DNA of 5,884 nucleotides from Pseudomonadota bacterium (GTDB lineage: Bacteria; Myxococcota_A; Polyangia; Fen-1088), in the NCBI GenBank assembly GCA_017881285.1, contig JADGRD010000257.1:1-5884 (forward strand), written 5' to 3'. The first letter of the stretch is position 1. Each line of letters opens with the position of its first letter. The position numbers and the translations under genes were made by a program. The notes under the pieces were generated by a model. That model ran no database searches and was not told the origin of the DNA. It worked only from the letters and a program-made list of their open reading frames with translations. Shown piece by piece: positions 4,977 through 5,884 of the stretch.

Positions 4977-5884
4977 CTACTTCACGAAGATGTCGGGCTT
5001 GGGCGGATCGGCCATGCCGGCGCCGATGTGGAAGCCCGTGTGGGGCGGCTGGTTGTAGCTGGTATTTTCAAACGCGACCTGCGCCCGGTACGTCGGATCG
5101 TGCATGAGGGTGTAGATCCGGCGCTTGGTGACATCCGTCGTGGTATACACGCGCAAGGCCGAGTTGTTCGATTCGCGGAGCACCAGTTCCTCGCGCCAGT
5201 CACCCAAGAGGTCGGCGGTCAGCGTCGGAGTCGACTTGGTACCGTTGTTCGACGCGCAGCCGCTCGCACTCAGCAAGGTCCCGCCGCCGGACTTGGTGAT
5301 CGACGTGCCGTCCTCGAGCTCCCGCGCTTCATCGGCGTCCCAGTAGATGAGGAAGTTGCTGCCGGCGTTGCTGCTCACGGTGGCGCCGGTCGCGCAGTTC
5401 ATGCTGCCCACGCCACTTGAGCAGGTCGCGGCGGTCAGGTCGTTCATCGAGACGTACTCGGCGACTCCGCGGCCGTTATCTCCACTTCCCGCTGTGTTGA
5501 TGTAGTACGTGCAGGTGGCGCCGGCATGGCAGTCATGCCCGCCAGCGCTCTCGTGGACCGAGAACACCGAGATACCCTTGCCCTTGACCAGCTCGCCCAC
5601 GTGCATGGCATCACCGTGGCCGATTCCGGTCGTGCACTGGAAGGTGCCGTCGCTGGCGATGGTGGTCGCGCCGGTGATGATCTCCTGCGCGCCATCGTTG
5701 TTGGTGTCGGCGGCCATGCATGCGTGGTCGCCCTGGCCGGCGGCCTTGCTGTTGCCAGAGCCATTGCTGTCGAAGGTCCAGACCTTCGTCAAAGCCCCAC
5801 TTCGCCAGTTGTACGCCGATACGGTCAGACGCGTGTAGTATCCGCGCTGCTGGATGATGCTCGGGCGGCCGCTCGCGGTCTTGC
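4977..5884 (-). CDS. Rhamnogalacturonan lyase, family PL11 (C-terminal part; 5' end outside the window)
   Basis: The open frame runs to the right edge, and 301 C-terminal residues are visible. A complete PL11 enzyme has about 600. The TTG at 5790-5792 is not the start, because family-like sequence (GRPSIIQQRGYYTRLTVSAY) continues upstream of it. PL11 enzymes cleave the rhamnose-galacturonate backbone of rhamnogalacturonan-I by beta-elimination on an eight-bladed propeller with bound calcium. Recognisable motifs are LTKVWTFDSNG, the calcium-type loop DTNNDGAQE, GIGHGDAMHVGEL, FLIYWDADEARELED, NNGTKSTP, ADLLGDWREE, YTLMHDPTYR and YNQPPHTGF near the C-terminus. The Asn of NGTK (5244-5246) and the Tyr of YNQPPHT (5055-5057) are 63 residues apart, equal to Asn532 and Tyr595 of B. 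subtilis YesW as I recall its substrate-binding residues. Seven Cys in the visible part fit an exported enzyme. Signal peptide and promoter are not in view. Endo versus exo action (YesW versus YesX type) cannot be decided from this fragment. Confidence 0.93.
   Translation of the reverse strand, partial: KTASGRPSIIQQRGYYTRLTVSAYNWRSGALTKVWTFDSNGSGNSKAAGQGDHACMAADTNNDGAQEIITGATTIASDGTFQCTTGIGHGDAMHVGELVKGKGISVFSVHESAGGHDCHAGATCTYYINTAGSGDNGRGVAEYVSMNDLTAATCSSGVGSMNCATGATVSSNAGSNFLIYWDADEARELEDGTSITKSGGGTLLSASGCASNNGTKSTPTLTADLLGDWREELVLRESNNSALRVYTTTDVTKRRIYTLMHDPTYRAQVAFENTSYNQPPHTGFHIGAGMADPPKPDIFVK

Noticed and set aside
3916..5058. 380-residue plus-strand frame opposite the DUF4846 gene
   Set aside because: It is longer than the minus-strand gene, but its product has no recognisable domain or signal peptide, while the minus-strand product has an export signal and a family-like pattern over more than 200 residues. 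The plus frame also overruns into the lyase.
1..5884. tRNA, rRNA, insertion sequence ends or phage features
   Set aside because: No cloverleaf, transposase fragment, terminal inverted repeats or target duplication was seen on either strand by eye.

Overview
The window looks like a piece of a high-GC Gram-negative chromosome, most likely a myxobacterium of the Polyangiales type (Sorangium/Polyangium-like). This is inferred from strong G/C preference at third codon positions, lipoprotein signal peptides, and long Gly/Thr/Ser 'TGG-x-x-x' linkers, which are a familiar feature of surface lipoproteins in that group. The taxonomic call is an inference; no marker gene is present.

Layout: (1) positions 1-524 hold no convincing gene. 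They contain a strong 17-bp-stem hairpin at 121-159, which reads as the terminator of a gene lying left of the window, and then the upstream region of the first gene. (2) 525-2120 and 2181-3833 on the plus strand are two tandem, paralogous lipoprotein pectin methylesterases (carbohydrate esterase family 8). Each has a lipobox, a low-complexity linker of about 175 residues, and a complete catalytic domain. The 60-nt gap holds a ribosome binding site but no terminator, so they are probably one transcription unit. (3) 3883-4938 on the minus strand is a secreted or lipid-anchored DUF4846-type protein of unknown function. (4) 4977 to the right edge, also minus, is the C-terminal half of a family PL11 rhamnogalacturonan lyase. 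The lyase is upstream of the DUF4846 gene and 38 nt separate them, so they may be cotranscribed. The two pairs are convergent, meeting at 3834-3882.

Together the recognised enzymes make this a pectin utilisation locus. The methylesterases remove methyl esters from homogalacturonan, which makes it accessible to pectate lyases or polygalacturonases encoded elsewhere. The PL11 enzyme cuts the rhamnogalacturonan-I backbone. The linkers on the esterases suggest enzymes tethered to the outer membrane that reach outward to polymer substrate. The enzyme families themselves are well known. The less ordinary points are the pair of linkers that match in length but not in sequence, the possible leaderless start of the first esterase, and the DUF4846 partner of the lyase.
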